Shown here: one piece after another, positions 53,390 to 64,000 of the stretch
How the letters are laid out: each line of letters starts with the position of its first letter
How positions within the stretch are numbered: position 1 is the stretch's first letter
Assembly: GCA_964035795.1 (NCBI GenBank)
Contig: OZ038321.1
Span: 5,756,996 to 5,820,995 of the forward strand
Source of the DNA: Pterobdella sp. o SKG-2022
Lineage: Eukaryota > Annelida > Clitellata > Hirudinida > Piscicolidae
Direction: 5' to 3'
DNA: 64,000 nucleotides
The notes under the pieces: generated by a model
The model's database searches: none
Told to the model about the DNA's origin: nothing
The model's input: the letters and a program-made list of their open reading frames with translations, nothing else
Program-made: the position numbers and the translations under genes

Positions 53390-54229
53390 CTGCAGAAATT
53401 AAAGTAAATACAACTTAACTGTAAAAAATTATGATTTATATAAAATAATTTTAGTAATTGGAATAGATTATTCAGATTAAATATAATTATTTTTTTAAGT
53501 GATGGCACACCAGAATTAAAGAACATTTTTTACGGTTTTAATCGTTCATTTTCAACGTCTTCTTTCTCTTATGAATGCTATATACATGCATATGTTCCAG
53601 TTTAATGCAACTTTCTTTGCCTCAACTCCATACTTTTTTGGACAGAATCTATGTAGCGAGTTTCAAAGAATTCGATATTTTTTCTCTCTAAATTCCCTCT
53701 CTCCTATTCAATTTCAAAAACAGCCTATGATCCAACGCATTCATTGCATACGCAAGTTATGTTTAGCTCAAGACGTTGATTAGAAACAAGTTACTCAAAC
53801 AAACAAATAAACAAACAAATAACGAATATTATTATAGTGGCATGAAACTGATTAAGTCTTCAAGACCAATATGGAATATTTATTTATAGAGTCAGTCCTA
53901 ATATTGTAGATTAGTTTATTCGAATTAACTCAAGTTTAGATCACTCGTCATTTGAGTTTGTTCTAATTTTCAGAGAGATCTATTTTGTTTTCAAACACAA
54001 TTTTTTCAAAAAGTTTCTAGTAAAACTTGTTTTAAGATCTACTCTAGTAAGGTCGTGTTGATTGGGTGAAGTTATGCCGTTTTTGTGGAATTTAATATTT
54101 AGTTTTAGATTGCACTTTTAGCAGCCGTTCTATCGGCTTGTTTTTGCTATGAACTGTTTTTTCTCCTTTTTAAGGTATTTCATTTTCAATTTTTTGTTTT
54201 CATTAGTTTAGTTAATTATTTTTTTTTTT
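53390..54229. other. Intron or flank of the lectin gene, nothing recognised
   Basis: It is AT-rich. A short block at 53836-53870 (TAGTGGCATGAA) loosely resembles the repeat at 14400 and 44925. Confidence 0.35.
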
Positions 54230-57200
54230 AAAAAACTTTAATTCTTTTTGTCTTTTTTCTTGTTCCTCGTATTTACTGTAAACCTATGCCCTGCTCTCGG
54301 GATTTTTTACTAAGTCTCTCCAAATTCTCTTCTCCCCCTCCTCGGATCATCAGGCGGCGCGTTTTTTTCTTCAATCTCAATTCTTGTAGTTTTTTTTCTG
54401 TTTTCAATAATATTTCATCATTCACTACTTTTTCTTTTTCCAGTTCTACATTCCCTCACTCATCTCTTAGCTCCTATTGTCACCTAAAATCTAAATCTTC
54501 TTTTTTTCAATTCTAATTCATCCAACTTATCTCATAACTCTTCTAAACTTCTTAAATCCATTAATATCTCTTTTCTTAATATAAGATCTTTAAATAACAA
54601 ATCTATTCGTGTTATTAATCTCTTTTCTTGATTTTCTAGCTCTCAGTGAGAGCTGGCATGAATCTGCTTTTTCTTCTTCTCTCGTCTCTGCTTGTCCTCC
54701 TTCTTATTCTTTTTTGAACTTGCTCGTGATTTTCAAATCCTTTTTCTACCTCTTTTTTAACTTATGGAGTAATCTGTCTTTTTTACAAATCCACCTTTTC
54801 CTCCTCCAAAACTTCTCATTCTGATTTTAAATCTTTGAAATTCTTTGTCTCTTCTTCTAAATTTGGTACTCTCACCCTGTTTATTGCTGTTATTTATCGA
54901 CCTCCTTCTTCTTTTCTCTCTTCATTTATTAATGACTTCTTTTCCTTACTTGAATTTCTATATACTCTTTCCTTTTCTTTTTATATTGTAAATGACTTTA
55001 ACATCCAATTTAACAACAAAAATAATTCCTACACTAACAAATTTCTGGACCTTCTCGAACTTTTCAATTTTTCCCAACATTATCCCTTTCTCTCTCATTC
55101 CTCCAGCAACACCATTGATCTTTTCATCACATAATCTTTTATCAAACCCATTAGTATTCTTGCTCACCCAGTCTCCTTCTCTAATCACTATCTTATGCAA
55201 TCTTCTTTTTCTACCAACCCCATTAAACTCTCCTCTACTTGACAAAACACTTTTCATCCAACTTCTTTCTGCTTCTTTTTTTGACTCTTCTTCTTTCACT
55301 GACGTTGATGACTTTGTTTTTGCTTTAGACTCTCTTCTTACTAATACTTTGAATGTGCTTCTTCCCCTTTAATCTTTTACCTACTGTCTTTCCTCATTCA
55401 AAGCTCCTTGGTTTGAGGATCAATGCGTCCCATCCATACGTACTTTACGCAAACCCGAACGTTCTTATCGTTCCTCTCCTTCTTCTTACTCTCATGTTCT
55501 TTGGCTTTCTCACCTATCAACCTATCGCTCTCTTCAACACTCCAAACACTCTAATTTTCTTATTTCTTCCATCAACTCTGCTTCCTCTTCTTCCTCTCAT
55601 TGTAAAATCTCAATCGCATTCTTTCTAAACAATCCCCTTCTCCTCCTTTTTCTTTTCAAGATCTTCATGACTTATTCCATAATAAGATTCTTTTTATTAG
55701 AACTAATCGCTCATCATCTCACACTTCTCCAGCGTTTTTTTCTGCGTCTGTCTCTCTTTCTCACTTTTCACCCATCACCTTAACAGACCTCAGCTCCATC
55801 ATCAAATCTGTATCTTCATCTTCTTGCTCCCTTGACCTAATTCCACCAAAAATCTTCAAAGATCTTTCCTCTTTCTTTTATCCCATCATTCTCAATCTTA
55901 TAAACTTTTTTCTAGCTACTTCCAAGTTTCCCACCTCCTTCAAATTATCTATCGTTACTCCAATACTGAAAAAACCTTCTCTCGATCCTTCTATCCTTTC
56001 CAACTACCGTCCCATTTCTAACCTTTCCTTTCTCTTCAAAATTCTTAAAAAAGCTCTTTACCTCCAACTTTCAAACTTTCTTCTTTCTAACAATCTTCTT
56101 CCCTCTACCCAATCTGGCTTTGACCTTTTCACTACTGAAACCTGCCTTCTAAAAATCGTTAATGAGGCTTTTCTAGCTTCCGACTCTGGTAAACTTTTCC
56201 TTCTCCTTTTTCTTGACTTCTCTTTTGCTTTTGATACTGTTGACCACTCACTTTTACTTCAGCCTCTCAACTTCTCTTTAGGTATTTCCGACTCCTCACT
56301 TTCGTGGCTTACCTTTTATCTTTCTAACCGTTCCTCCACTGTTTCTATTAACAACTCTTCTTCTTCTTCTCCTCTCTATGTTCTTTTTGGTGTTCTTCAG
56401 AGATCTGTTTTCAAGCCTTTTCTTTTTATTCTTTATACCTCTCAGCTCTCTTGTCTCATCGATTCTTTCTCTTTTCAAAGTCAGCTTTTTGCTGACGAGG
56501 CCTATATCTTCTCTTCTTTTCCTCTCTCTTCCCTTTTTTCTACATTTGAAAGGCTTAGTCTCTGTCTTTTTTCTATTCTTTCATGGAATGACTCAACGCA
56601 TCTAAGGCTTAATCTCTCAAAATTTAACTTTATCTATCTTTCTAAGTCCAAATCTCTTTCTTCCTCTTTCCCTCCCATTATGATCTCTGACCTTACTACC
56701 AATCCCTCTTCCACCATTCACTGCCTTGGTTTTCTCTTTGATTTTTCCCTTTCTTTTAATCCTCAAATTCTCTCTGTTGCTTCTTCTTGTTTTTTTTCAC
56801 CTACGTCGTGTCAGACAGATCTCTTCTTATCTCGATGATGCCTCTCTTAAGATTCTTGTCTGCTTTCTTGTTCTCTCCCGGCTTGATTACTGCAACTCTT
56901 TGTACTTTAATCTTCCTAAATCTACTTTTTACTCTCTAACTAAAGCTTTCAACTTTTCTGCACGCCTGGTCTCTCATACTCTCAAATTTTCCCATATTTC
57001 TCCATCTCTTGTCGATCTTCACTGGCTAGCTCTTAACTTTCACTCTTCCTTCAAAATCTGTTCTCTCATGTAAAAGATTTCTTATTCTACTTTGCTTTTC
57101 TATCTTTCTGACCTATTACTACCTCCTAAACGTGCCGGCCTACGGTCCTCTAGTCATTCTCAACTCTTCATAATCTCTCTCTCTTACTCCTAAACTAAAT

Positions 57201-57360
57201 CTACTTTTTCTTTTTCTGGTCCCCTTCTCTGGAATTCTCTTCCTCATAATCTTAAATCTTTTTCCTATTCTATTTTTCTCAAAAACCTGAAAACTTTCTT
57301 TTTGAGCAGTTCATAGCAGAGCGCCTCTAAACGATGCGTAAGAGGCGCTAGATAAATAAT
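54230..57360 (+). mobile_element. CR1/L2-like LINE, family 1, longest copy
   Basis: The plus strand has an APE endonuclease: FLALSESWHESAF (54640), VIYRPPSSF (54890), NDFNIQFNNKNN, FLDLLELFNFSQH and NTIDLFIT. A linker has APWFEDQC (55405). The RT has PILKKPSLDPS, SNYRPISNLSFLFKILKKAL, TQSGFDLF, SFAFDTVDHSLLLQ (motif A) and QLFADEAYIF (motif C, where the expected ADD reads ADE). The C-terminus has LSRLDYCNSLYFNLPKS and VDLHWLALNFHSS, then GLRSS, WNSLPHNLKSFSY and LKTFFL. The 3' end carries a perfect 9-bp hairpin (57320-57328/57341-57349), then AGATAAATAATTCATT and a TTA tail. It has several frameshifts and stops. The coding strand is extremely pyrimidine-rich, unlike the other families. Confidence 0.85.
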
Positions 57361-57614
57361 TCATTATTATTATTATTAGTTCAAAATTTTTTCACAACTT
57401 GATGTCAGAACAAAAATATGATTGTAAATTTTTGTGTATATGAAAATACAAAGACTGGTTTTTATTATTTTCTCTTGATCTTGTAACTTCACTCAGTATT
57501 GGCGTCAATGGAAGGAAATTTTATTTTGAAATGCTCTAATAATCTTCTTTAGACAAAGTAAATACTGCAAATTATTTGAACAGCAAAAGTAATTTGGAAT
57601 TTTAACGTACGTCA

Positions 57615-57675
57615 TAATGTTACTTCGTTAACGAAAAGCTTTGTACTTAATAAAATTGCTTTTGGTGTTCAACTT
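57615..57675 (+). repeat. Short dispersed repeat, copy 2
   Basis: It contains ATGTTACTTCGTTAACGAAA, then AGCTTTGTACTTAATAAAAT. It matches the copies at 1205-1275 and, inverted, 16100-16160. Confidence 0.5.
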
Positions 57676-57699
57676 ATTTGCAGTATTAGTACAATAACA

Positions 57700-58170
57700 T
57701 ACAAGAAATACTTCTTTTCAGATGATTTTGGATTTTTTGCTTTCTATAGAAAAAAGATAAATTGAGAATATCAACACTTTTATCCTATGCAACAATAAAC
57801 AGTACAAAGATAAAAACTTCAGAGGTTTTTAGGGGTAATAAAGGCTGACATTACTTAGATGAAAACTCTATAAAAGATGAAAAGAATATTATCATTTAAT
57901 TAAATATTGAATTTTTAAAAATTTTACAATAAAAGAAGACAAAGATAGGCACTTTCTGGTTTCAATTATGGTGATATGGAAGCGCCATTGAAGAAAAAGA
58001 TGAGTTGTTCAAATTTTGTCCAAAATTAACATTTGATTGCTAAAAATTGTTTTCATTTGTAGTTTTATCTATATTATTTTGTCAATTATCACAGATTTAA
58101 TTAAAAATAATACATTCATAAAATCAAAACATTTTTCCAAGTTTCATTTAATGTAAATATTATTATGGTT
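57700..58170 (-). repeat. Dispersed repeat, inverted copy of 14573-15005
   Basis: Its reverse complement follows 14573-15005 with roughly one difference in six to eight bases by eye and a few indels. Anchor blocks are AATGTTAATTTT, GACAAAATTTGAACAAC and ATTGAAACCAGAAA. Confidence 0.65.
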
Positions 58171-58329
58171 GCTTTTTTTTCAAAAAATGGACCTTTCTTT
58201 CAATTAATCTTAGTTTTCTATTTTATTTTATTTAGTTATACTTGCATTATTTTTGTTAAAATTCTCCTATCTAGGAAGACTTAAATTACGTTAAATTTAG
58301 TTATTTTGCGTGCTATGGTTCTACTATTA

Positions 58330-59270
58330 GCGAAATATACAAAAGCACGCCGTTTTATGTCATCAGTTTGCTGATGATATCACTCTTTACCGGTGCGTCT
58401 TGATCCTCACCCCAGTCTCACTAAGATTTCTGAATGCATCAACAAACTCAATTCGTGGTTTTTAAACAATCACCTTATGTTGAATCCCACCAAAACGAGA
58501 TGATTTTCGTTGGCATTCCTATTCTCCTTTCCAAATGCAATCTTCCTACCGAAGTCACCTTTGACGGCACTAATCTTTCCGGTTTCGTCCAAACTGAAAA
58601 TACTAGATGTAACTTTTGATCCTAGCCTCAACTTTATACATCTTGCCTCTCTGATTATACAAGGTTCCAACTTCCATCTCCATGCGATCAAACAAGTACG
58701 TAAATTCTTACTCTTTAACACTGCCGTTGCCTTGAATATCTTTTTAGTTTTTTTTAGGCTCGACTATTGTGACTTTTCTTTGTGAAATTCCAAACTGTCT
58801 CATGTCTAAATTGCAATCTCACCAAAATCGCGCTGCCAAAACTGTTCTTCAAGCCGATTACTATTCTTCATCTTACGCTTGCCTCGATCACCTTCATTGG
58901 TTGCTGGTAGCACCAAGTCCAGTTCAAGCTACTGTGGCTCACCACTACTACTTTATACTTTAATCAGCCGGCTTATTTATTTGAGATATTTTTCTATCTA
59001 ACAGACACATGAGTCTCACTTTTTCAAACTCTGTTTAATGGCTGCATCAGCCTGTCTCTCCTAACTCTTTTTCCTATAGCTCTATTTCGCATACGATCGC
59101 TCATTCATGGAATTCTCTATTTACTTAAACTGCGTCTTTCATCTTTTTTTAAACATTTTCGCAAACGTTTAAAACGCATCTGTAGCCGCATCTCTCTGCC
59201 CTAGTTCTTTTGACTACACAAGTTCCTCTGCAGCAAACCTAGTTTGCAAACTGTATAATAATAACAACAA
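58330..59270 (+). mobile_element. CR1-like LINE, family 2, 5'-truncated copy
   Basis: It begins just upstream of the RT catalytic motif (QFADDITLYR, 58365-58395). It continues with LNSWFLNNHLMLNPTKT-like and IFVGIPILLSKCNLPTEV-like frames, LDYCDFSL, and HQNRAAKTVLQADYYSSSYA. The 3' end has the GCAAAC/GTTTGC stem (59233-59247) and an AAT tail. It mirrors the 3' third of the minus-strand copy at 59535-60470. At least three frame breaks. Confidence 0.8.
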
Positions 59271-59295
59271 CAAAAATAATAATAATAATAATAAC

Positions 59296-59322
<27 letters not shown>
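59271..59322. repeat. (AAT)n microsatellite
   Basis: AAT repeats with AAC interruptions at the 3' end of the plus-strand family-2 LINE. Confidence 0.9.
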
Positions 59323-59326
<4 letters not shown>

Positions 59327-59534
59327 CTTTGGTAACGCTTTGGTTCAAAATGGCCGATTCGTGCTAACAGAATATATATATATATACTATACAAGCTATA
59401 CTAATTAAATATAATTCAATACATGTTTCATAAACATAGAGTATCTACATTTGAAATTAAAAACAAACATATATTTATATGTATTCATCTATATATCCAT
59501 ATACATGTTTATTAATAGATATGTTTTGTATAAG

Positions 59535-62170
59535 TTTGTATTATTATTATTATTTATTATTTGTAGGGCGCACAGTTTGCAAACTAGGTTTGCTGCAGAG
59601 GCGCTGCTCTAATCAGAAGGGCTATGAGAGAGAAATTTGGTTATAAAGATGCGTCTTTAAACGCTTGCGAAAAACTTTAAGAGAAGGTGAAAGACGGAGA
59701 TTAAGTGGAAGAGAGTTCCATAAGGGAGGGGCAATATGCGAGAAGGAGCGATATAAAAAAGAGTTAGAAGAGACAAGCTGATGCAGCCATAAACCAGAGT
59801 TCGAAGATCTGAGAGACTCAGGAGTCTGTCTAATGGAAAGACGGTCATATAAATAAGCCGGCTGATTAAAATATAAGATGTTAGCGGTGAGCCATAGCAA
59901 CTTGAACTGGGCTCTTAGTGCGACCGGCAGCCAATTAAGGCGATCGTGACAAGTGCGAGATGAAGAATAGTAGTCGGCTTGAAGAACGGTTTTAGCAGCA
60001 CGATTTTGGAGAGATTGCAACTTAGAAATAAGAGTTTGGGAGTCGACAAAGAAGAGAGTTACAGTAATCAATCCTTGAAAGAACTAAAAAGATGATCAGA
60101 GCAACGGCAGTGTCAAAGGGTAGGAACTTGCGTGCCTGTCTGATCGCATGGAGATGAAAGTTGGATGCTTGTATGACCTGAGAAACAAAGTGTGTAAAGT
60201 TGAGTCTAGAATCAAGAGTTACACCTAGTGTCTTCAGTTTGGACGTTACGGAAAGAATAGTGCCGTCAAAGATAACTTCAGTGGGAAGATTGGATTTGGA
60301 AAGGAGTATGGGTCTGCCGACAAACATCACTTCGCTTTTGTTAGAATTCAACATGAAGTGATTGTTAGAAAACCAAAGATTGAGCTCAGCGATGCATTCA
60401 GATATCTTAGTGTGGCTGGGATGAGGATCAAGGTAAGAGGCGCCTGTAAAGAGAGTAATATCATCAGCAAACGGTTCTGTATGATCTCGCTAATAGGAAA
60501 AGTATAAAGAGAAAAGAGTATGAACCCAAGAACAAAACCTTGAGGAACACCAAAACGAAGGGAGACAGGGGTAGAAGAAGAGCAGCTTATTTTAACAAAT
60601 TGCTTGCGTTCGGAGAGATAGGACTGAAACCAGGATAAAGCAATGCCAGAAATGTGAAAGTAGCCTTCAAGGATATGCAGCATATTTAGATGATTAATGG
60701 TGTCAAAAGCTGTTGAAATATCTAAAGACACTAAGACGGCCGCAGACCCGGTAGCACAGATATTGCGGAGGCTGTCAGTGATGTACAAAAGCATAGTTTC
60801 CGTTGAGTGATGAGAGCGATACGCCGACTGGAAAGGGTTGAAGTTACGCAGTACAGAAACATGAGAAGATAATCTCTTGAGAACAACCCTCTCTAAAATT
60901 TTTGAGATGATGCTGAGGTTTGAAATTGGACGATAATTGGATGGTTGCATGGGGTCTAGGTTATATTTTTTCAGTAAGGGGTTACCTGCGCCGTTTTGAA
61001 TGAAGTTGGAAAAATACCCTGTAAAAAGGAAAGAGCAGAAAGTTTGCATATAATTGAGGTGAAGATGCCGGAAAACTGCTTCAGCAGAAAAACAGGGATT
61101 ATATCTAAAGGTGAGAATTTATTTGGGAGAGAATTGATCAATTTGATGATTTCATTAACACTAGGAGGTGAGAAAAATGAGAGATTTGATTGGTCACTGT
61201 CAGTTAAGGAAGGCTGACGGGGAAGATTAGTGATCGGTATTGAGCTATGAATCAACTCAATCTTAGTCTTGAAAAAAGTGCTAAAGTTTTCAACAAAAAG
61301 ATCATATCCCACAGGAGTCCGGGGAGGAAGTGGAGGAGACCTGTGAAGTACGGAGTTCGCCGTTTTCCAAAAGGCTTTGGAGTTAGGTGTCGCTGAAGAT
61401 AGCGACAGATTAAGATAATCAGCACGTGACTTGTTAATGGCTGCGCGGGCGAGTTTACGTGAAATATGGAATTTTCATAAAAGATCATCAGGGACTTGCA
61501 CGCAAAGCTTTCGGAGACTGGATATCTCTAGGTTTTCCTTCTTCGGCGTTTGGCGGAGAGAGCATTTTCAGACAGATGAAAGTGTGAATGCAAGCTGGGG
61601 CGAAAAGTATGACTGCGTAAAGGAGCATAAGAATCCATCAGCGAACGAAACAATTTGTCCATGGAACTAACAAAGTCATCAACCTTAGAGATTGGAGAAT
61701 TAATAAGTAAATCGCTTATGAAATTGACATCCTTTCCAAAGCCGGCCAAGTTGAGATTCCTGAAAGACCGAGAAGTGACACGATGAGGTGAAAGGTGGGG
61801 CCGTACGAGGTTAAGACGGCACGAAATAAGGAAATGATCAGATTCAAAAATTTCGCTGACAGGGTCAGAAATAAGATAAGAGAGAAGCCGGTGTGATAAC
61901 AAGATCAAGAGTATTGCCAAGCCTGTGAGTTGGAAAGTTAATATGCTGCGTCAAACCGTGCTCTCGCAAAAGAATATTAAGGGGATTATCAAGGTGATGA
62001 CAATTAGGGGTATTAAAATCTCCAGCCATTATGAAATGATTGAATGTCGAAGAAAGAAAATAAAGATGAGCTGTGAGTTCACGAATAAAATTACTTGAGT
62101 TAGGGGGACGGTAAATAACAGAAATGGTTAAGGAACGTTTGTAAATAAGCAAGTTTTTGTGCACATTCAT
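59535..62170 (-). mobile_element. CR1-like LINE, family 2, longest copy
   Basis: The minus strand begins inside the APE endonuclease: SVIYRPPNSSNFIRELTAHL, FIMAGDFNTP and NTLDLVIT (61865-62170), then DHFLISC. A linker (61250-61900) follows. The RT has NYRPISNLSIISKILERVV, SAYRSHHSTETMLLYITDSL, DISTAFDTINHLN, FGVPQGFVLG and EPFADDITLF (about 60470). The C-terminus has FVGRPILLSKSNLPTEV, SRIDYCNSLL, LQSLQNRAAKTVLQADYYSS and APPLWNSLPLNLRLSPSLKV, then FRKRLKTHLY (59622-60354). The 3' stem GCAAAC/GTTTGC is at 59579-59593, with a TTATTA tail at 59540-59560. Only a few frame breaks separate long open stretches, so it is among the youngest LINEs here. Confidence 0.87.
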
Positions 62171-63059
62171 CTGAATACATTAAACGTTTCCATACCAAAT
62201 AATCTGGACTTATAAGTTAAACTATATTAAATTTAATGTATTTTTTCTCATTCAAGTGAATGATTTTATCTGTATTATCATTTTTTTGTTTTGTTCATAA
62301 TTATCAAGCCAAAGGATATGGTTTCCTAAAAGTTAGCAATCTCATATAATAACCATTTAGTATTTTGATCATTCAAAGGTTTCTCTGTTTTTTTTATTGG
62401 CTCGTCCTAGATAGTTGTGAGAGATTTTGAGGTTGCTTTATTTGGATGAAGGGAATTGACTTTTCTTTACATTTTTTATTAGTTTTCTATTTTTTTCCAT
62501 AATTTTTGAAAGTTTTTTTATGTGAGTAGATGCTGATGTTAAGGGTTTAAGAGATAGTGACTCAAGAATAGTTCAAAATCTAGAGATTATTTTCTGTTAT
62601 TGCTGAACTTTTGGAAATCATATATATATATATATTTGCCATATACAATTGAAAATACATATACATAAGAGTATTCATTTATTTTATATAAATATTTGTT
62701 ATCACTTAGAATTTTAAATGATATTCATATCATTTAACAATTTATGGGAATATCTTTATGGTTTTGACTTTAATATATATTTTTATTAGTTACTGTTACA
62801 TCTTTTCATTTTTTTCAGTTTTTTTTAAATTATATTTGCTATTTTTCACTTAATACTTCATTGATTTCAGTTTTAGTCAATTATAAACTTAGCCTCAGTT
62901 ATTTGAAGCTTTTATTTTGACTTGATACAAATGTCATGTTTAGTATTGGGCTGAAAAACAAAAAAGTTTTAAACTGTAAAATTATTTTCTATTATATTCT
63001 ATAAATTAGGGGATTTTTTTTTTTAAAGAATATATTAATAACTATCAAATATTTTCCGT
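62171..63059. other. AT-rich sequence, nothing recognised
   Basis: It contains a short (TA)n at about 62621-62634 and T-rich tracts. No coding motif was found. Confidence 0.4.
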
Positions 63060-64000
63060 TGCCTTGCGGGTAAGCTCCTTGTCAGGAGCAAAGGTTAAGA
63101 GAGACAACATTGACAGAAAACTATTCCCTGGTGATCTTTGGGTGAAGTTCTCAGAAAATAACTATATGGGTAGGGTGTGCTCTTCAGCTTTGGTAAGCAA
63201 TTACCCTAGTGATGATGTCACGATAAAAGTATTTGTGGTAGTTCAACCTAAAAATAACTAGCCTCAAAAGAGAGTAAAATGCAGAATAAATTAGATACGA
63301 ATAACGGCGTCAATGAGACTCGAACCAAAGGTGACAGCCTTTCGCCCGGCAAGTGTCTCATGGCCCAGCAGCATGAGCCCGGTCGTAACACAGTTACTGC
63401 TAAGAAACAGAAACGAAAATGGACAGTACCAGAAATCAGGATTGTGATGGAGTGCTACTTTTGCAGCGAACCAAGTCGCTTCGGGTACGGGAAGAGAATG
63501 CATAATCTCTGGGAGAAAAGGAACATGTTCGTTGTAAGTCAGCAGAGATTGATTGACCAAAAAAACCAAATAATAAAAAACCAATGGTTCTCTGAATTAG
63601 AACTTGAAGAGTTAAAATTGTGTTGTGAAGATAAATCGTCAGTGCTTATAGAGAAGATAGGATGTGAAAGAAATTGAGTTGATAGATTTGGTGATGAGGT
63701 GCCTATTGACAAAGATTCTTTTGAAATGGAAGCCAAAGACGAAGAAAAAATTTTGCTAAACCGGTTGAATGAAATAAATAAGAATAATAGAACAATATTA
63801 CTAGCATTAAGAGATAAAACAAAACTATATGCAGCCGTGAAGAAAATAGATGATAAACTTGGCAAAATAAAAGTAAAAAGTATTACTGAAACTAATGATC
63901 TGATATATTGTGGAGCTGTTCTAGTGACTGATATGGTGGGAGTAAAAATTGGTAAGACAGGAATCAAGAAAGAACCTTGGTGGAAACGTCGACTAGAAGG
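63060..64000 (+). mobile_element. RLE-type LINE of a second family, 5' part, runs off the window
   Basis: A short leader frame (63064-63261; RDNIDRKLFPGDLWVKFSEN) precedes an ORF starting at 63279. That ORF has a leader containing SPGKCLMAQQHEPGRNTVTA (compare LLGQQESTGRQT of copy D) and a Myb-like segment KRKWTVPEIRIVMECYF...NLWEKRNMF. After a TGA at 63675-63677 the same frame stays open to the end of the window with DEEKILLNRLNEI, VTDMVGVKIGKTG and KKEPWWKRRLE, a region seen in complete RLE elements just before the RT. Apart from that stop and possibly the 5' end, it is not visibly decayed. Confidence 0.72.

Noticed and set aside
54958..55299. Minus-strand Lys/Glu-rich ORF
   Set aside because: It is antisense of the pyrimidine-rich family-1 LINE.

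Overview
This is a window of an AT-rich animal nuclear genome: sparse exons with GT...AG introns, long simple repeats, and many decayed non-LTR retrotransposons. The host protein families (an ADAMTS-like protease, a fucolectin-like plus apple/PAN lectin, a signal-peptide/transmembrane protein) and the LINE mix suggest a protostome invertebrate. A mollusc or another lophotrochozoan is my best guess, with low confidence; a chelicerate is not excluded. There is no sign of prokaryotic or viral organisation.

Host genes, all on the minus strand. (1) About 1.9-19.1 kb: an ADAMTS-like (M12B) metalloprotease. Prodomain exons lie at 15.7-19.1 kb, a compact run of catalytic, disintegrin-like and Cys-rich exons at 2.9-4.8 kb, and two C-terminal CC..C modules at 1.9-2.5 kb. 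Its introns are loaded with LINE copies. (2) About 44.4-50.9 kb: a probable small type I membrane protein (signal peptide, two Cys-rich repeats, stalk, TM helix, tiny tail). (3) 52.9-53.4 kb: the 3' end of a secreted protein with a fucolectin-like (F5/8C-type) domain followed by a PAN/apple domain.

Everything else recognisable is mobile. RLE-type LINEs (Myb-like N terminus, YMDD RT, C-terminal restriction-like endonuclease) form a minus-strand cluster at 26.6-36.8 kb, with further copies at 41-43 kb and 63-64 kb. An R2/HERO-like RLE element is at 5-7 kb. APE-type CR1/L2/Jockey-like LINEs fall in several families: at 8.4-10.7, 12.9-15.6 and 54.2-57.4 kb; at 28.1, 38-39 and 58.3-62.2 kb; at 26.2-26.6 and 37.7-38.0 kb; and at 45 and 47-48 kb. 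RTE-like LINEs with C-terminal zinc fingers lie at 11-12.4, 20-24.6 and 45.8-47 kb. More decayed endonuclease-reverse transcriptase LINEs are at 17-18.7, 25.4-26.1 and 39.2-39.7 kb. There is a tRNA-derived SINE (14.2 and 49.4 kb) and several shorter dispersed or hairpin repeats. Long microsatellites mostly sit at LINE 3' ends: (TG)n at RTE copies, (TTA/TAA)n at RLE and CR1-like copies.

The observations I would check first are the phase-consistent exon chains of the two host genes, the conserved 3'-terminal hairpins of different CR1-like families, the TAA-tract-linked head-to-tail RLE elements, and the 29-bp minisatellite grown inside an RLE element's ORF. All homology calls rest on motif recognition by eye; no database search was run.
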